A stretch of 64,000 nt of DNA from Eubacteriales bacterium. Lineage in GTDB: Bacteria > Bacillota > Clostridia > Peptostreptococcales > Anaerovoracaceae. The position numbers and the translations under genes are program-made. The notes under the pieces were generated by a model. It worked only from the letters and a program-made list of their open reading frames with translations, did not search any database and was not told the origin of the DNA. Numbering within the stretch: position 1 is the stretch's first letter; each line of letters begins with the position of its first letter. Below are positions 33,981-44,126 of the stretch, piece by piece. The DNA lies in assembly GCA_028706405.1 (NCBI GenBank), contig JAQWBM010000002.1, positions 1-64,000 of the forward strand, read 5' to 3'.

Positions 33981-35492
33981 ATGAATTTAAAGCCGGAAGA
34001 GATCAGTGCAGTCATAAGAGAAAGAATCAAGGACTATAAAAAAGAATTAGACGTATCTGATTTTGGTACCGTAATACAAATCGGAGATGGTATTGCACGT
34101 ATTTATGGTCTGGAGAACTGTATGGCGGGCGAACTGCTTGAGTTCCCAAATGAAATCTATGGCATGGCATTGAATCTGGAAGAAGATAATGTAGGAGCCG
34201 TAATTCTCGGTCCCGATAGAGAAATAAAAGAGGGCGATATAGTAAAACCAACCGGAAGGGTCGTTGAAGTACCAGTTGGACCTGAATTAATAGGACGTGT
34301 CGTCAATGCTCTTGGACAGCCAATTGATGGAAAAACCCCAATTAAGGCAAATAAATCAAGACCTATCGAAAACTTGGCGCCCGGTGTTCTTGCCAGGAAA
34401 TCGGTTCATCAGCCGCTTCAAACAGGTATCAAGGCGATCGACTCAATGATACCAATTGGGAGAGGTCAAAGAGAATTGATCATAGGTGACAGGCAGACAG
34501 GAAAAACTGCAATAGCAATCGACACTATCTTAAATCAGAAGGAAGAAGATGTAATCTGTATCTACGTAGCGATTGGCCAGAAAAAATCCACAGTCGCGCA
34601 GTTGGTTCAGGTCTTGGAAAATAGAGGAGCGATGAAATATACGATCGTGGTAGCAGCTACCGCGAGCGATGTTGCGCCCCTTCAATACATAGCGCCGTAT
34701 GCGGGCTGTGCAATGGGAGAAGAATTCATGCATCAGGGCAAGCATGTGCTGATTATATATGATGACCTTTCAAAGCATGCTGTAGCATATCGTGCAATGT
34801 CGTTGCTTCTCAGAAGGCCACCGGGTCGTGAGGCGTTTCCCGGCGATGTATTCTATCTGCATAGCAGATTGCTGGAAAGAGCGGCAAAGCTCTCCGATGA
34901 GCTGGGCGGCGGCTCATTAACCGCATTGCCTATCATTGAAACTCAGGCCGGCGATGTATCCGCTTATATTCCAACGAATGTAATATCTATCACAGATGGT
35001 CAGATATTCTTGGAATCAGAGCTATTCTTTGCAGGACAAAGACCGGCAGTAAATGCAGGAATATCAGTATCCCGTGTAGGCGGTAACGCTCAGATTAAGG
35101 CGATGAAGAGTGTTTCAGGTAAAGTAAAGCTCGAACTTGCACAATACAGAGAACTTGCAAGCTTTTCACAGTTCGGTTCAGACCTGGATAAGGATACAAA
35201 AGATCGACTGGATCATGGTGTTGTTCTAATGGAAATTTTAAAGCAGCCACAGTACTCGCCTGTTAGAATAGAACATCAAGTAATGATTATATATGCAGCG
35301 ACAAACCGTTTCCTTTCGGATATTCCTGTAGGAAAAATCAAAGTATTTGAAAAAGACTTTTATAATTATATGGACACACACTATCCGGAAGTCGGCAAAG
35401 CAATTAAGTCCACGGGTAAACTCGACACTGAAATAGAAGAAAAATTAAAAACTGCCATAATAGAGTTTAAGAAAAATAATTATTCTAGCTGA
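33981..35492 (+). CDS. atpA: F1Fo ATP synthase subunit alpha
   Basis: A non-catalytic nucleotide-binding subunit with P-loop [11 protein letters not shown] near residues 169-179, [10 protein letters not shown], and the signature [14 protein letters not shown]. Length is 503 residues. ATG 33981 lies after AGGGGTGAT; the TTG directly before it is spacer. It is followed by atpG after 25 bases. Confidence 0.96.
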   Translation: MNLKPEEISAVIRERIKDYKKELDVSDFGTVIQIGDGIARIYGLENCMAGELLEFPNEIYGMALNLEEDNVGAVILGPDREIKEGDIVKPTGRVVEVPVGPELIGRVVNALGQPIDGKTPIKANKSRPIENLAPGVLARKSVHQPLQTGIKAIDSMIPIGRGQRELIIGDRQTGKTAIAIDTILNQKEEDVICIYVAIGQKKSTVAQLVQVLENRGAMKYTIVVAATASDVAPLQYIAPYAGCAMGEEFMHQGKHVLIIYDDLSKHAVAYRAMSLLLRRPPGREAFPGDVFYLHSRLLERAAKLSDELGGGSLTALPIIETQAGDVSAYIPTNVISITDGQIFLESELFFAGQRPAVNAGISVSRVGGNAQIKAMKSVSGKVKLELAQYRELASFSQFGSDLDKDTKDRLDHGVVLMEILKQPQYSPVRIEHQVMIIYAATNRFLSDIPVGKIKVFEKDFYNYMDTHYPEVGKAIKSTGKLDTEIEEKLKTAIIEFKKNNYSS

Positions 35493-35517
35493 CAGCCGAT
35501 AAGGAGGAGGTGATGTT

Positions 35518-36384
35518 ATGGCAGCAAGCAATATGAGAGATATTAAGCGCAGAATCAAAAGCGTCAACGGCATGGAGCACATTACAAATGCAATGAAGCT
35601 TGTATCAGCTGCAAAACTCAGGAAAGCCAAAAGCACCTTTGAAAGAACAAGAAAATATTTTCATTTTGTAACGGAATCGATTGAGGAGATTTTTAATAAT
35701 ACATCTGAGGTTCCAGTATGTTACCTAAAGGGAAACAGGGAGATCAAAAAAACCTGCTTTATTATAATGACGAGTGCAAGAGGTCTTTGTGGAAGTTTTA
35801 ATTCCAATGTGATCAAAAAAGCAGCCGAACAGATTGCTGAATGCAAGGAAAAACCATATATTACAGCAGTTGGCTTAAAAGGAAAAGAATACTTCATGAA
35901 ACGGGGCTACGACATTAAAGGTGAGTATATGCTTCCTCCCGAGACTATCTCTTTTATAGAAACTCAAGAGATTAGCAAGCCAATAATCGACATGTACAAT
36001 TCCGAACAGATTGACGAAGTAGTAATGATTTATACAACATTCGTCAACTCTATGGAGCAGGCGGTCAAGAGCGTAACACTGCTTCCGTTTGAAATAGATA
36101 AGGATCCGGATTTACCAAAGTTGGAAAAGATGGTGGATTATGAACCGTCTGTCGATGATGTCTTCAACTATCTGGTACCGAAATATGTTGAAATCATGGT
36201 TTACGGTGCGATTGTTGAATCTGCAACCTGTGAGCATGCTGCACGACGTATGGCGATGGAAAGTGCTACAGATAATGCAAGAGAAATGATCGAAGAACTG
36301 AACCTCTTCTATAACAGAACAAGACAAGCAGCCATAACAAATGAAATCTCAGAAATCGTCGGCGGCGCTGATGCGTTGAAATAA
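35518..36384 (+). CDS. atpG: F1Fo ATP synthase subunit gamma
   Basis: The central rotor shaft. The N-terminal helix (MRDIKRRIKSVNGMEHITNAMKLVSAAKL; conserved in parts) and the C-terminal helix (ESATDNAREMIEELNLFYNRTRQAAITNEI) form the coiled coil inside the alpha/beta ring, and TSARGLCGSFN is conserved. Length of 288 residues is normal; GGAGGAGG precedes the ATG. Confidence 0.96.
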   Translation: MAASNMRDIKRRIKSVNGMEHITNAMKLVSAAKLRKAKSTFERTRKYFHFVTESIEEIFNNTSEVPVCYLKGNREIKKTCFIIMTSARGLCGSFNSNVIKKAAEQIAECKEKPYITAVGLKGKEYFMKRGYDIKGEYMLPPETISFIETQEISKPIIDMYNSEQIDEVVMIYTTFVNSMEQAVKSVTLLPFEIDKDPDLPKLEKMVDYEPSVDDVFNYLVPKYVEIMVYGAIVESATCEHAARRMAMESATDNAREMIEELNLFYNRTRQAAITNEISEIVGGADALK

Positions 36385-36396
36385 ATCTCACGTTAG

Positions 36397-38221
<1,825 letters not shown>

Positions 38222-38250
38222 TCCCATGTTATATTAACCTCTAAATAAAA

Positions 38251-38281
38251 AGGGCTAAAGGTGTTGAGCACTCTTAGCCCT
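38251..38281. terminator. Bidirectional terminator between atpC and the ThrE-type genes
   Basis: AGGGCTAA (38251-38258) pairs with TTAGCCCT (38274-38281). On the minus strand it is followed by TTTTTATTT, a strong signal for the leftward ThrE genes; on the plus strand the tail is weaker (AGTTTATG). Confidence 0.8.
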
Positions 38282-38363
38282 AGTTTATGTACTTAATCCA
38301 TACTAAACATAGCTGCGCCGTCTTTTATTAAGATAATACAATAACGAATAACGCCAAATTTTT

Positions 38364-38786
38364 CTACTTAAGCGTTATAACCAATCTGATTATAGAAGTA
38401 ACCATAAGGAGGGCAACGGCAATCGCGCCAGCCATTAATAAAGTTTCTGTTCCGATCAATGCAGTTTTATCTAAATCCCTATCCAAAATCGCCAGCATAG
38501 TATAATACATATTTGCTCCCGGAACCAATGGAAGTATTCCAGGAATGATAAAAATCGTAGCTGCGTCCTTGAATACCCTTGAGAAAATATCGCTTAGCAA
38601 TGCAACGATGCATGAGGCTGCAAAACATCCCAGAACACTGCCACTGTTAGAAGCGACACTATAGATATAGGTCAGCCATCCGCAGGCTCCAACAAGGGAA
38701 GCCGGAATAATATGTCTCCTTGGCACATGGAAGATGATGCAAAATCCGACCGTGGAACAGAAGGCAAATAAAAATGGCGATATCAT
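38364..38786 (-). CDS. ThrE-type threonine/serine exporter, small (C-terminal) subunit
   Basis: A polytopic protein of about 140 residues with four membrane segments (FLFAFCSTVGFCIIFHVP, AGLVGACGWLTY-like, IPGILPLVPGANMYYTMLAIL, AIAVALLMVTSIIRL). It matches the C-terminal half of ThrE, which in Clostridia is a separate gene. ATG 38786 has GGGGGGTG ahead and overlaps the stop of the partner gene (TAATG), giving one-to-one coupling; ATG 38813 is less likely. Confidence 0.86.
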   Translation of the reverse strand: MISPFLFAFCSTVGFCIIFHVPRRHIIPASLVGACGWLTYIYSVASNSGSVLGCFAASCIVALLSDIFSRVFKDAATIFIIPGILPLVPGANMYYTMLAILDRDLDKTALIGTETLLMAGAIAVALLMVTSIIRLVITLK

Positions 38787-39568
38787 TAAAAAGCACCCCC
38801 CAGAAGCATCCACACCTCAATAGCCATACCGACACCGGAGGCAAGCGACACAGCTATAACCAATGCCTCAAGTCCTTTTGACGCACCAGACAGCATATCG
38901 CCGGCAAGAGTATCCCGAATCCCGTTAGTAAGTGCTACACCTGGCAGAAATATCATGATGGAACCAATGATGACAGAACTGAAATTGGAACCCAGTCCAA
39001 TGGAAATAAGGCCTAAAGCCAGAAATGCTGCGACAGCACAGCAGAAGAATCCTCGCAGGAATAGATTCGTATCAAGCCGATCTAAAAGCAATGATAGGAT
39101 ATAACTGCAGGCACCAACAGAGAAGGCACAGAAAAAATCACTAATATTACCTTGAAATATCAAGGCAAAAAAAGAGGAGACCAAAGCAGCTCCCAATATT
39201 CTGACAAGGAGCGGGTAAGGCTTCCTGTCTGCAATTTCTTTTAAAATACGAAAGCCGTCATCAATGGTTAGGTCTGTATTCGCAAACTCTCTGGAAAAAT
39301 GATTGGTTCGGGAGATTTTATCAAGGTCGATGCCGCTGCCTTTGATTCGTTTGATAAATGTGTGCATATCACTATGTTCTGAGCCAGAATCAAGAGATAA
39401 AAAAATACCTGTCGGCGTTGCAAACACTTCCACATAAGGAATTTTACACGCTTTGCATATCCAGGTGATTGTATCTTCTACCCTGTAGATTTCCGCACCG
39501 CTTTTCATCATCAGTTCTCCTGCCTGCAGTGCAAGGATCAACACCTTCTTCTGAATTTGATTGACCAT
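38786..39568 (-). CDS. ThrE-type threonine/serine exporter, large (DUF1212) subunit
   Basis: The soluble N-terminal domain (GELMMKSGAEIYRVEDTITWIC, EVFATPTGIFLSL) is followed by about five membrane segments ending in FLPGVALTNGIRDTLAGDMLSG. In Corynebacterium a fused version exports threonine; the split form is common in Firmicutes. Together with the small subunit it should export small amino acids, useful for an amino-acid fermenter. The minus-strand ribosome site AAAGGGGAAA precedes the ATG. Confidence 0.87.
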   Translation of the reverse strand: MVNQIQKKVLILALQAGELMMKSGAEIYRVEDTITWICKACKIPYVEVFATPTGIFLSLDSGSEHSDMHTFIKRIKGSGIDLDKISRTNHFSREFANTDLTIDDGFRILKEIADRKPYPLLVRILGAALVSSFFALIFQGNISDFFCAFSVGACSYILSLLLDRLDTNLFLRGFFCCAVAAFLALGLISIGLGSNFSSVIIGSIMIFLPGVALTNGIRDTLAGDMLSGASKGLEALVIAVSLASGVGMAIEVWMLLGGAF

Positions 39569-39881
39569 CGCTGTTTCCCCTTTCTGAATTTGCCAAAAAA
39601 TGATCTATATCAGCTTTATTGGAAAAGACCACACAATTTGAAAAGATTGTGATCTCATTTATGCGACAATTATAGCATTTAATTTTTATAAATAGAAAAG
39701 AAAATGAAAATGAACCAAATTTGAAAACTGAAAGTAAAATGGAAAGTGAAGGTGATGTATGGTACAATGTGATAAAATAATTAATAAGGGTATTAATTAT
39801 CAATAAGCATTATAGGCCATTGCACCAAAGGTGAATTGTTCAGTAAGCTTAAAGTAAATAAGTAAAGGATGGAAATATTAC
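39569..39881. other. 313-base divergent intergenic region
   Basis: It separates the leftward ThrE-type genes from the rightward radical SAM gene. A rightward promoter candidate is TGGAAA-17-TACAAT (39740-39768). A small inverted repeat CACAAT/ATTGTG lies near 39631-39650. No coding frame with a ribosome site is seen. Confidence 0.5.
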
Positions 39882-41036
39882 ATGACCGAAGTAATGCAAA
39901 AAACTTATCGTATTGGCCCTATTCGGCCGCCTAGTGAAGCAAATAGCCTGCTGCTTCAAATTACAGAAGGATGTACTTGGAACCGTTGCAAATTCTGCAG
40001 CCTGTATAGACGTAAAAAATTTAAGGCTTTTTCTGTGGAAAGTATAAAGAAAGATATAGATGTTATGGCTGAATATGCCGAACTTGCACAGAATCATCAG
40101 CTTAAGGACGGAACCTGGGACAGAAGAGCTGCACTGCAAATATTGGAGAAAATGACAAGTGAAGAGCAGGAGTGTTATTATTTTATCTATCGATGGCTTG
40201 TGCATGGGGGAGAAAACGTATTCCTTCAGGATGGAAATTCTCTTGCCGTTAAAACGGAAAGAATATTGGAAGTTCTCAGATATTTAAGGGAAAAGCTCCC
40301 AAGCATAAGAAGAATTACTACCTACGGACGCGCAGAGACTCTTTCAAAAATAAGTGTGGAACAGTATCGGCAGCTGAAAGAAGCTGGCCTGGACCGAATA
40401 CATTCTGGTTTTGAAAGTGGATCAGATCGTGTATTGGAACTGATTAATAAGGGAGTTACTTCAGAGCAGGAAATTACGGCCGGGAGAAATATCAAGGAAT
40501 CAGGCATAGAGCTTTCAGTTTATTTCATGCCGGGAGTAGGAGGCAAAGAGTATTCCCGTGAAAATGCGATTGAAACTGCACGGGTAGTAAGTGCGATTAA
40601 CCCCGACTATATCAGAATAAGAAGTACTATTATCTATAAAAGCGCTGATTTATGGGATGACTACTTGAATGGCAGCTTTCAAATGTGCAGTGAAAATGAT
40701 AAACTTATGGAGATCAAGCTTCTTATAGAAAATATAAAAGGCTGTACAACTGTTCTGGTCAGCGATCATATGAATAATCTGCTTCAAAACGTTCAGGGAA
40801 GGGTAGACCTTGACCGTCAGAAAATGCTGTCAATGATTGATGAATATTTTGCTATGCCGGAATACAAGCAAAAAATGTTTCAGATAGCCAGACGCTCCGG
40901 TCTTGTTACTACTCCCGCGGATTTGGATCTGCTGTCCAGAGATTGGGTAGAGAGAATTTCCGCCGCAATTGAATCAATTAAGGATGAAGCTGTGTGGAAC
41001 AGAGAAATGAATAATATGATGTCGCGCTATACTTAA
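39882..41036 (+). CDS. Radical SAM protein with CX4CX2C cluster motif
   Basis: The cluster motif is Cys31, Cys36 and Cys39 in GCTWNRCKFCSLY, thus CX4CX2C instead of the common CX3CX2C. The SAM-binding parts follow (RRITTYGRAETLSKIS, GLDRIHSGFESGSDRVLELINKG in pieces, YFMPGVGG). This spacing occurs in a known but little-studied group of clostridial radical SAM proteins. It has no partner domain for B12 or extra cysteine clusters, and the substrate is unknown. At 384 residues it is a single-gene unit with its own promoter and a strong terminator. Confidence 0.82.
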   Translation: MTEVMQKTYRIGPIRPPSEANSLLLQITEGCTWNRCKFCSLYRRKKFKAFSVESIKKDIDVMAEYAELAQNHQLKDGTWDRRAALQILEKMTSEEQECYYFIYRWLVHGGENVFLQDGNSLAVKTERILEVLRYLREKLPSIRRITTYGRAETLSKISVEQYRQLKEAGLDRIHSGFESGSDRVLELINKGVTSEQEITAGRNIKESGIELSVYFMPGVGGKEYSRENAIETARVVSAINPDYIRIRSTIIYKSADLWDDYLNGSFQMCSENDKLMEIKLLIENIKGCTTVLVSDHMNNLLQNVQGRVDLDRQKMLSMIDEYFAMPEYKQKMFQIARRSGLVTTPADLDLLSRDWVERISAAIESIKDEAVWNREMNNMMSRYT

Positions 41037-41121
41037 AAATCACACGAAAATCCTCTGACATATGGTTACTGTTACACATCACAAAAGGTTGTGAAAGCAA
41101 CAACCTATGAGAAAAATAACG

Positions 41122-41160
41122 AATACCGATATGCTTACCATAGACATATCGGTATTTTTA
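41122..41160 (+). terminator. Rho-independent terminator after the radical SAM gene
   Basis: AATACCGATATG (41122-41133) and CATATCGGTATT (41145-41156) form a perfect 12-bp stem with an 11-base loop, followed by TTTTATTG. Confidence 0.9.
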
Positions 41161-41309
41161 TTGTTATAATAATTCCGGTAAGTAGGAAACACTTCAAAAC
41201 TATACTTTGCAACGATTTTGTTTTTAAAACGAAATAGTTATAAACCCGCCTTATTAAGTGATGGGTGCATATCACATACAATTTATGATATTGAAAGGAT
41301 GACTGAGAA

Positions 41310-42497
41310 ATGGAAAGATTAGTCGGAACAGTGGTCAGAGGGTTGAGAGCCCCCATAATAAGGGAAGGCGATGATCTGGAAAAAATAACGGTGGATACGG
41401 TATTAAATGCCGCTAAAGCAGGTGAGTTTCAAATCGATGATAAGGATATTCTTGCTATTACCGAGGCTGTTGTCGCCAGAGCCCAGGGAAATTATGCGAC
41501 TGTTGATCACATTGCCAAAGAAGTGAAATCCAAATCAGGGGGTGATACTTTAGGCGTAATTTTTCCGATACTTAGTCGTAACAGATTCGCAATATGCTTA
41601 AAGGGTATTGCAAGAGGTGTAAAGAAGATTGTATTGATGCTAAGCTACCCCAGTGATGAGGTTGGGAATCAGATTATAGATATAGAATTACTCGATGAAA
41701 AAGGATTTGATTGCTATAATGACGTTTTGACAGAAGATGAATTTGTAAAAAATTTCGGAAAACCCAAGCATACTTTTACTGGAGTGGACTATGTCATGTA
41801 TTATAAACAGCTGATCCAGGATGAAGGGGCAGAGGTTGAGGTCATATTTTCGAATAATCCGAGAACGATTCTTGAATATACAAAAAACGTTCTGGTTTGT
41901 GATATCCATTCAAGAGCAAGAACAAAAAAGATTTTAAAAGCAGCGGGTGCAGGAATAATCTTTGGATTGGATGAAATATTAAACGTCAGCGTTGATGGAA
42001 GCGGATACAATACAAAGTATGGGATTCTGGGCTCCAATTCATCGACAGAAACTAAGATCAAGCTTTTTCCAAATGACTGCACAGATTTTGTCACAAAAAT
42101 CCAAGAAACGATCAAAAAGGAAACCGGAAAAAAGATCGAGGTAATGGTTTACGGAGACGGTGCTTTCAAAGACCCAATTGGAAAAATATGGGAGCTGGCT
42201 GATCCGGTTGTATCACCTGGTTATACACCGGGAATTGAAGGAACTCCGAATGAAGTAAAATTAAAATATCTTGCTGACAATGATTTTGCTCATCTCAGCG
42301 GAGAGGCGTTAAAGGAAGCTATCAGCAAATATATAAAAGAGAAGGATGGCAATCTTGATGACATGGCCGCTTTGGGAACAACTCCAAGAAGGCTTACAGA
42401 TTTGATCGGTTCACTTTGCGATTTGACCACAGGCAGCGGTGATAAGGGAACGCCTATCGTATATATTAAAGGCTATTTTGACAACTATACAAAATGA
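41310..42497 (+). CDS. CofE-like (F420-0:gamma-glutamyl ligase family) protein
   Basis: The protein matches the F420-0 gamma-glutamyl ligase fold: RAPIIREGDDL, then ITEAVVARAQGNYATV, CDIHSRARTKKILKAAGAG, and MVYGDGAFKDPIGKIWELADP with metal-binding acidic residues. Clostridia of this type are not known to make coenzyme F420, and no other F420 gene is nearby, so the enzyme may ligate glutamate or another amino acid to a different acceptor. At 395 residues it is much longer than archaeal CofE (about 250), which is typical of the Firmicutes subgroup. Single-gene unit; AAAGGATG precedes the ATG. Confidence 0.82.
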   Translation: MERLVGTVVRGLRAPIIREGDDLEKITVDTVLNAAKAGEFQIDDKDILAITEAVVARAQGNYATVDHIAKEVKSKSGGDTLGVIFPILSRNRFAICLKGIARGVKKIVLMLSYPSDEVGNQIIDIELLDEKGFDCYNDVLTEDEFVKNFGKPKHTFTGVDYVMYYKQLIQDEGAEVEVIFSNNPRTILEYTKNVLVCDIHSRARTKKILKAAGAGIIFGLDEILNVSVDGSGYNTKYGILGSNSSTETKIKLFPNDCTDFVTKIQETIKKETGKKIEVMVYGDGAFKDPIGKIWELADPVVSPGYTPGIEGTPNEVKLKYLADNDFAHLSGEALKEAISKYIKEKDGNLDDMAALGTTPRRLTDLIGSLCDLTTGSGDKGTPIVYIKGYFDNYTK

Positions 42498-42686
42498 CAA
42501 GGCAAAGATATTTCCGCTTTTTTATGCTTTGTGGAGATACAATTTTTTGTGCTGACAAAATGCTGAAATACCAACGTTTTCAGCTTCTGAATAGTGGGAA
42601 AAACCAAAAAACGGTATACTTTTAAGCTTAATCTGATATAATAGTATTGTCTCAAAATAGACAAAAGAAAGAGAGGGAAAAAAGAT

Positions 42687-43838
42687 ATGGCAAAGAAGCT
42701 TATATCTGTGTGGCTTTCGTTGACCGTCTTAATTTTCTCATCAATTTCTATCTATGCTGAAGAAAACGTTCAAGGAGATTTTTTAACCAGGAGTATTATA
42801 ATCAACGGGGAAGCTATCAATAACAATTATTTACAGTATCCATTTTTCGTATACAATGATGCTACTTACTTCCCATTGACACCTGAAATGGAGGAAGTAC
42901 TTGGTGTCAAAGCAAAAATGGATTTTGAAAGCCGCACATTAAAATTATTGAAAACAGAACCAACACTGGTAAATATAACCGACCAGTGGAAGAAAAATGA
43001 AAGGAAGGATATTCAGACTAAGGTACTTGATGAAGCGCAGGTTCTGATCTATGAATTAGAGTCAACTAAATCCATAGAAGCAGAGTCGGCTGATTCAGCA
43101 AATACTGCCATAGACTTTAATCTGGCAGTACACTTAGGCAAAGAAATCAAAGCCCCACAGCTTTCTGTAAGGGAAATAGACTTAAATGATATGCCGATAT
43201 TAGCTAAGGACAATGTTGTGTATCTGCCAATCAAGGTATTGACTGGCAAAGAAGGTATGAACTGGGATGTGTACTATGATTCTTATACAGGGGTCTATGT
43301 AAGCACAGTTGAAGGAATACCGGCTGAATCCTATTGGATGGAAGAGAAATCGAAATATCATGAAGGTTTGGTAAGCTATATTCAGAATTATAATCGAAGC
43401 TACACTGTCAACAAGGCGCAAGAACTTATATTCATGTTCAATAATGCAGCCGAAACGTATAAAATAGATGAAAAAATTCTCATAGCAGTAGCTCACAGGG
43501 AAAGCACATTTAACCCGCAGGCAAGAGGACCTAGTGGCTCCCTTGGATTAATGCAGGTAATGCCTTCTACCGGAGCGCGGTACGGGTTAAGCAAGCAACA
43601 GCTATTAGATGCAGAGACCAGTATCAATTTCGGAGCGATGTATCTCAGTGAAAAAATTGCAGCCTATGATGGAAATCTAACAAAAGGATTTTCTGCATAC
43701 AACCAAGGCTCAGTCCCTGTAAATCGAGGTACGTACTCGACAAGGTATGCCAATAAAATTATTGGCGCAATGAATGGTATTAATACCCACCTTACCACAA
43801 ATGGTTATGGGCTGGGGGAGAATAAACCGGGCAGCTAA
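42687..43838 (+). CDS. Secreted lytic transglycosylase (SLT domain)
   Basis: Residues 1-24 form a signal peptide (cleavage likely after IYA-24). Two stretches resembling copper amine oxidase N-terminal (substrate-carrier) repeats follow (SIIINGEAINNNYLQYPFFV; then LAKDNVVYLPIKVLTG). The C-terminal SLT domain has the catalytic glutamate in AVAHRESTFNP near residue 272, then GSLGLMQVMPSTG and GFSAYNQG. It should cut peptidoglycan outside the cell, leaving anhydro-muramic ends. Extended -10 TGATATAAT near 42635 fits a promoter. A strong terminator follows. Confidence 0.9.
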   Translation: MAKKLISVWLSLTVLIFSSISIYAEENVQGDFLTRSIIINGEAINNNYLQYPFFVYNDATYFPLTPEMEEVLGVKAKMDFESRTLKLLKTEPTLVNITDQWKKNERKDIQTKVLDEAQVLIYELESTKSIEAESADSANTAIDFNLAVHLGKEIKAPQLSVREIDLNDMPILAKDNVVYLPIKVLTGKEGMNWDVYYDSYTGVYVSTVEGIPAESYWMEEKSKYHEGLVSYIQNYNRSYTVNKAQELIFMFNNAAETYKIDEKILIAVAHRESTFNPQARGPSGSLGLMQVMPSTGARYGLSKQQLLDAETSINFGAMYLSEKIAAYDGNLTKGFSAYNQGSVPVNRGTYSTRYANKIIGAMNGINTHLTTNGYGLGENKPGS

Positions 43839-43881
43839 GCCCTAAGTATAAAATCATGACACAATAAGCATATATAGAATA

Positions 43882-43934
43882 AAGACCGGTCATACAAGCC
43901 TTTGCGCTTGCCCATGACTGGTCTTCCTTTTTCT
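43882..43934 (+). terminator. Rho-independent terminator after the lytic transglycosylase gene
   Basis: AAGACCGGTCAT (43882-43893) pairs with ATGACTGGTCTT (43914-43925) with one G-U pair. The loop carries a second CAAGC/GCTTG stem. CCTTTTTCTT follows. Confidence 0.9.
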
Positions 43935-43947
43935 TGCTTTCATATGG

Positions 43948-43960
43948 TTTGTTCGGAATA
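43948..43960 (-). promoter_or_regulatory. PurBox-like sequence upstream of purL
   Basis: Read on the minus strand, TATTCCGAACAAA matches the Bacillus PurR consensus AWWWCCGAACWWT at 11 of 13 positions. A second weaker CGAAC-containing match, AAACACGAACGTT, lies at about 44062-44074. The normal paired, oppositely oriented spacing of 16-17 bases is not present, so PurR control is only a possibility. Confidence 0.35.
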
Positions 43961-44004
43961 TGATAAAAACCTGTCGAAGCAAATTAAAATATTCGTATTA
44001 TTTA

Positions 44005-44033
44005 TTGATTATAGTAATAACAGATGGTAATAT
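44005..44033 (+). promoter_or_regulatory. Promoter candidate of the purine cluster
   Basis: TTGATT (44005-44010), 17-base spacer and TAATAT (44028-44033). A hairpin TTGGCC/GGCCAA (44045-44061) lies just downstream in the leader. No purine riboswitch is recognisable. Confidence 0.55.
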
Positions 44034-44126
44034 AGGTATGTCAATTGGCCCAAAAGGCCAAAAACACGAACGTTTAATAAATTTTGATGCGTTAAAGTTC
44101 GCATTTTATTCCATGAGGAGGGCTCA

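Noticed and set aside
43935-44126. Purine or PRPP riboswitch before purL
   Set aside because: None of the conserved junction sequences is present; only a simple hairpin and promoter are seen.
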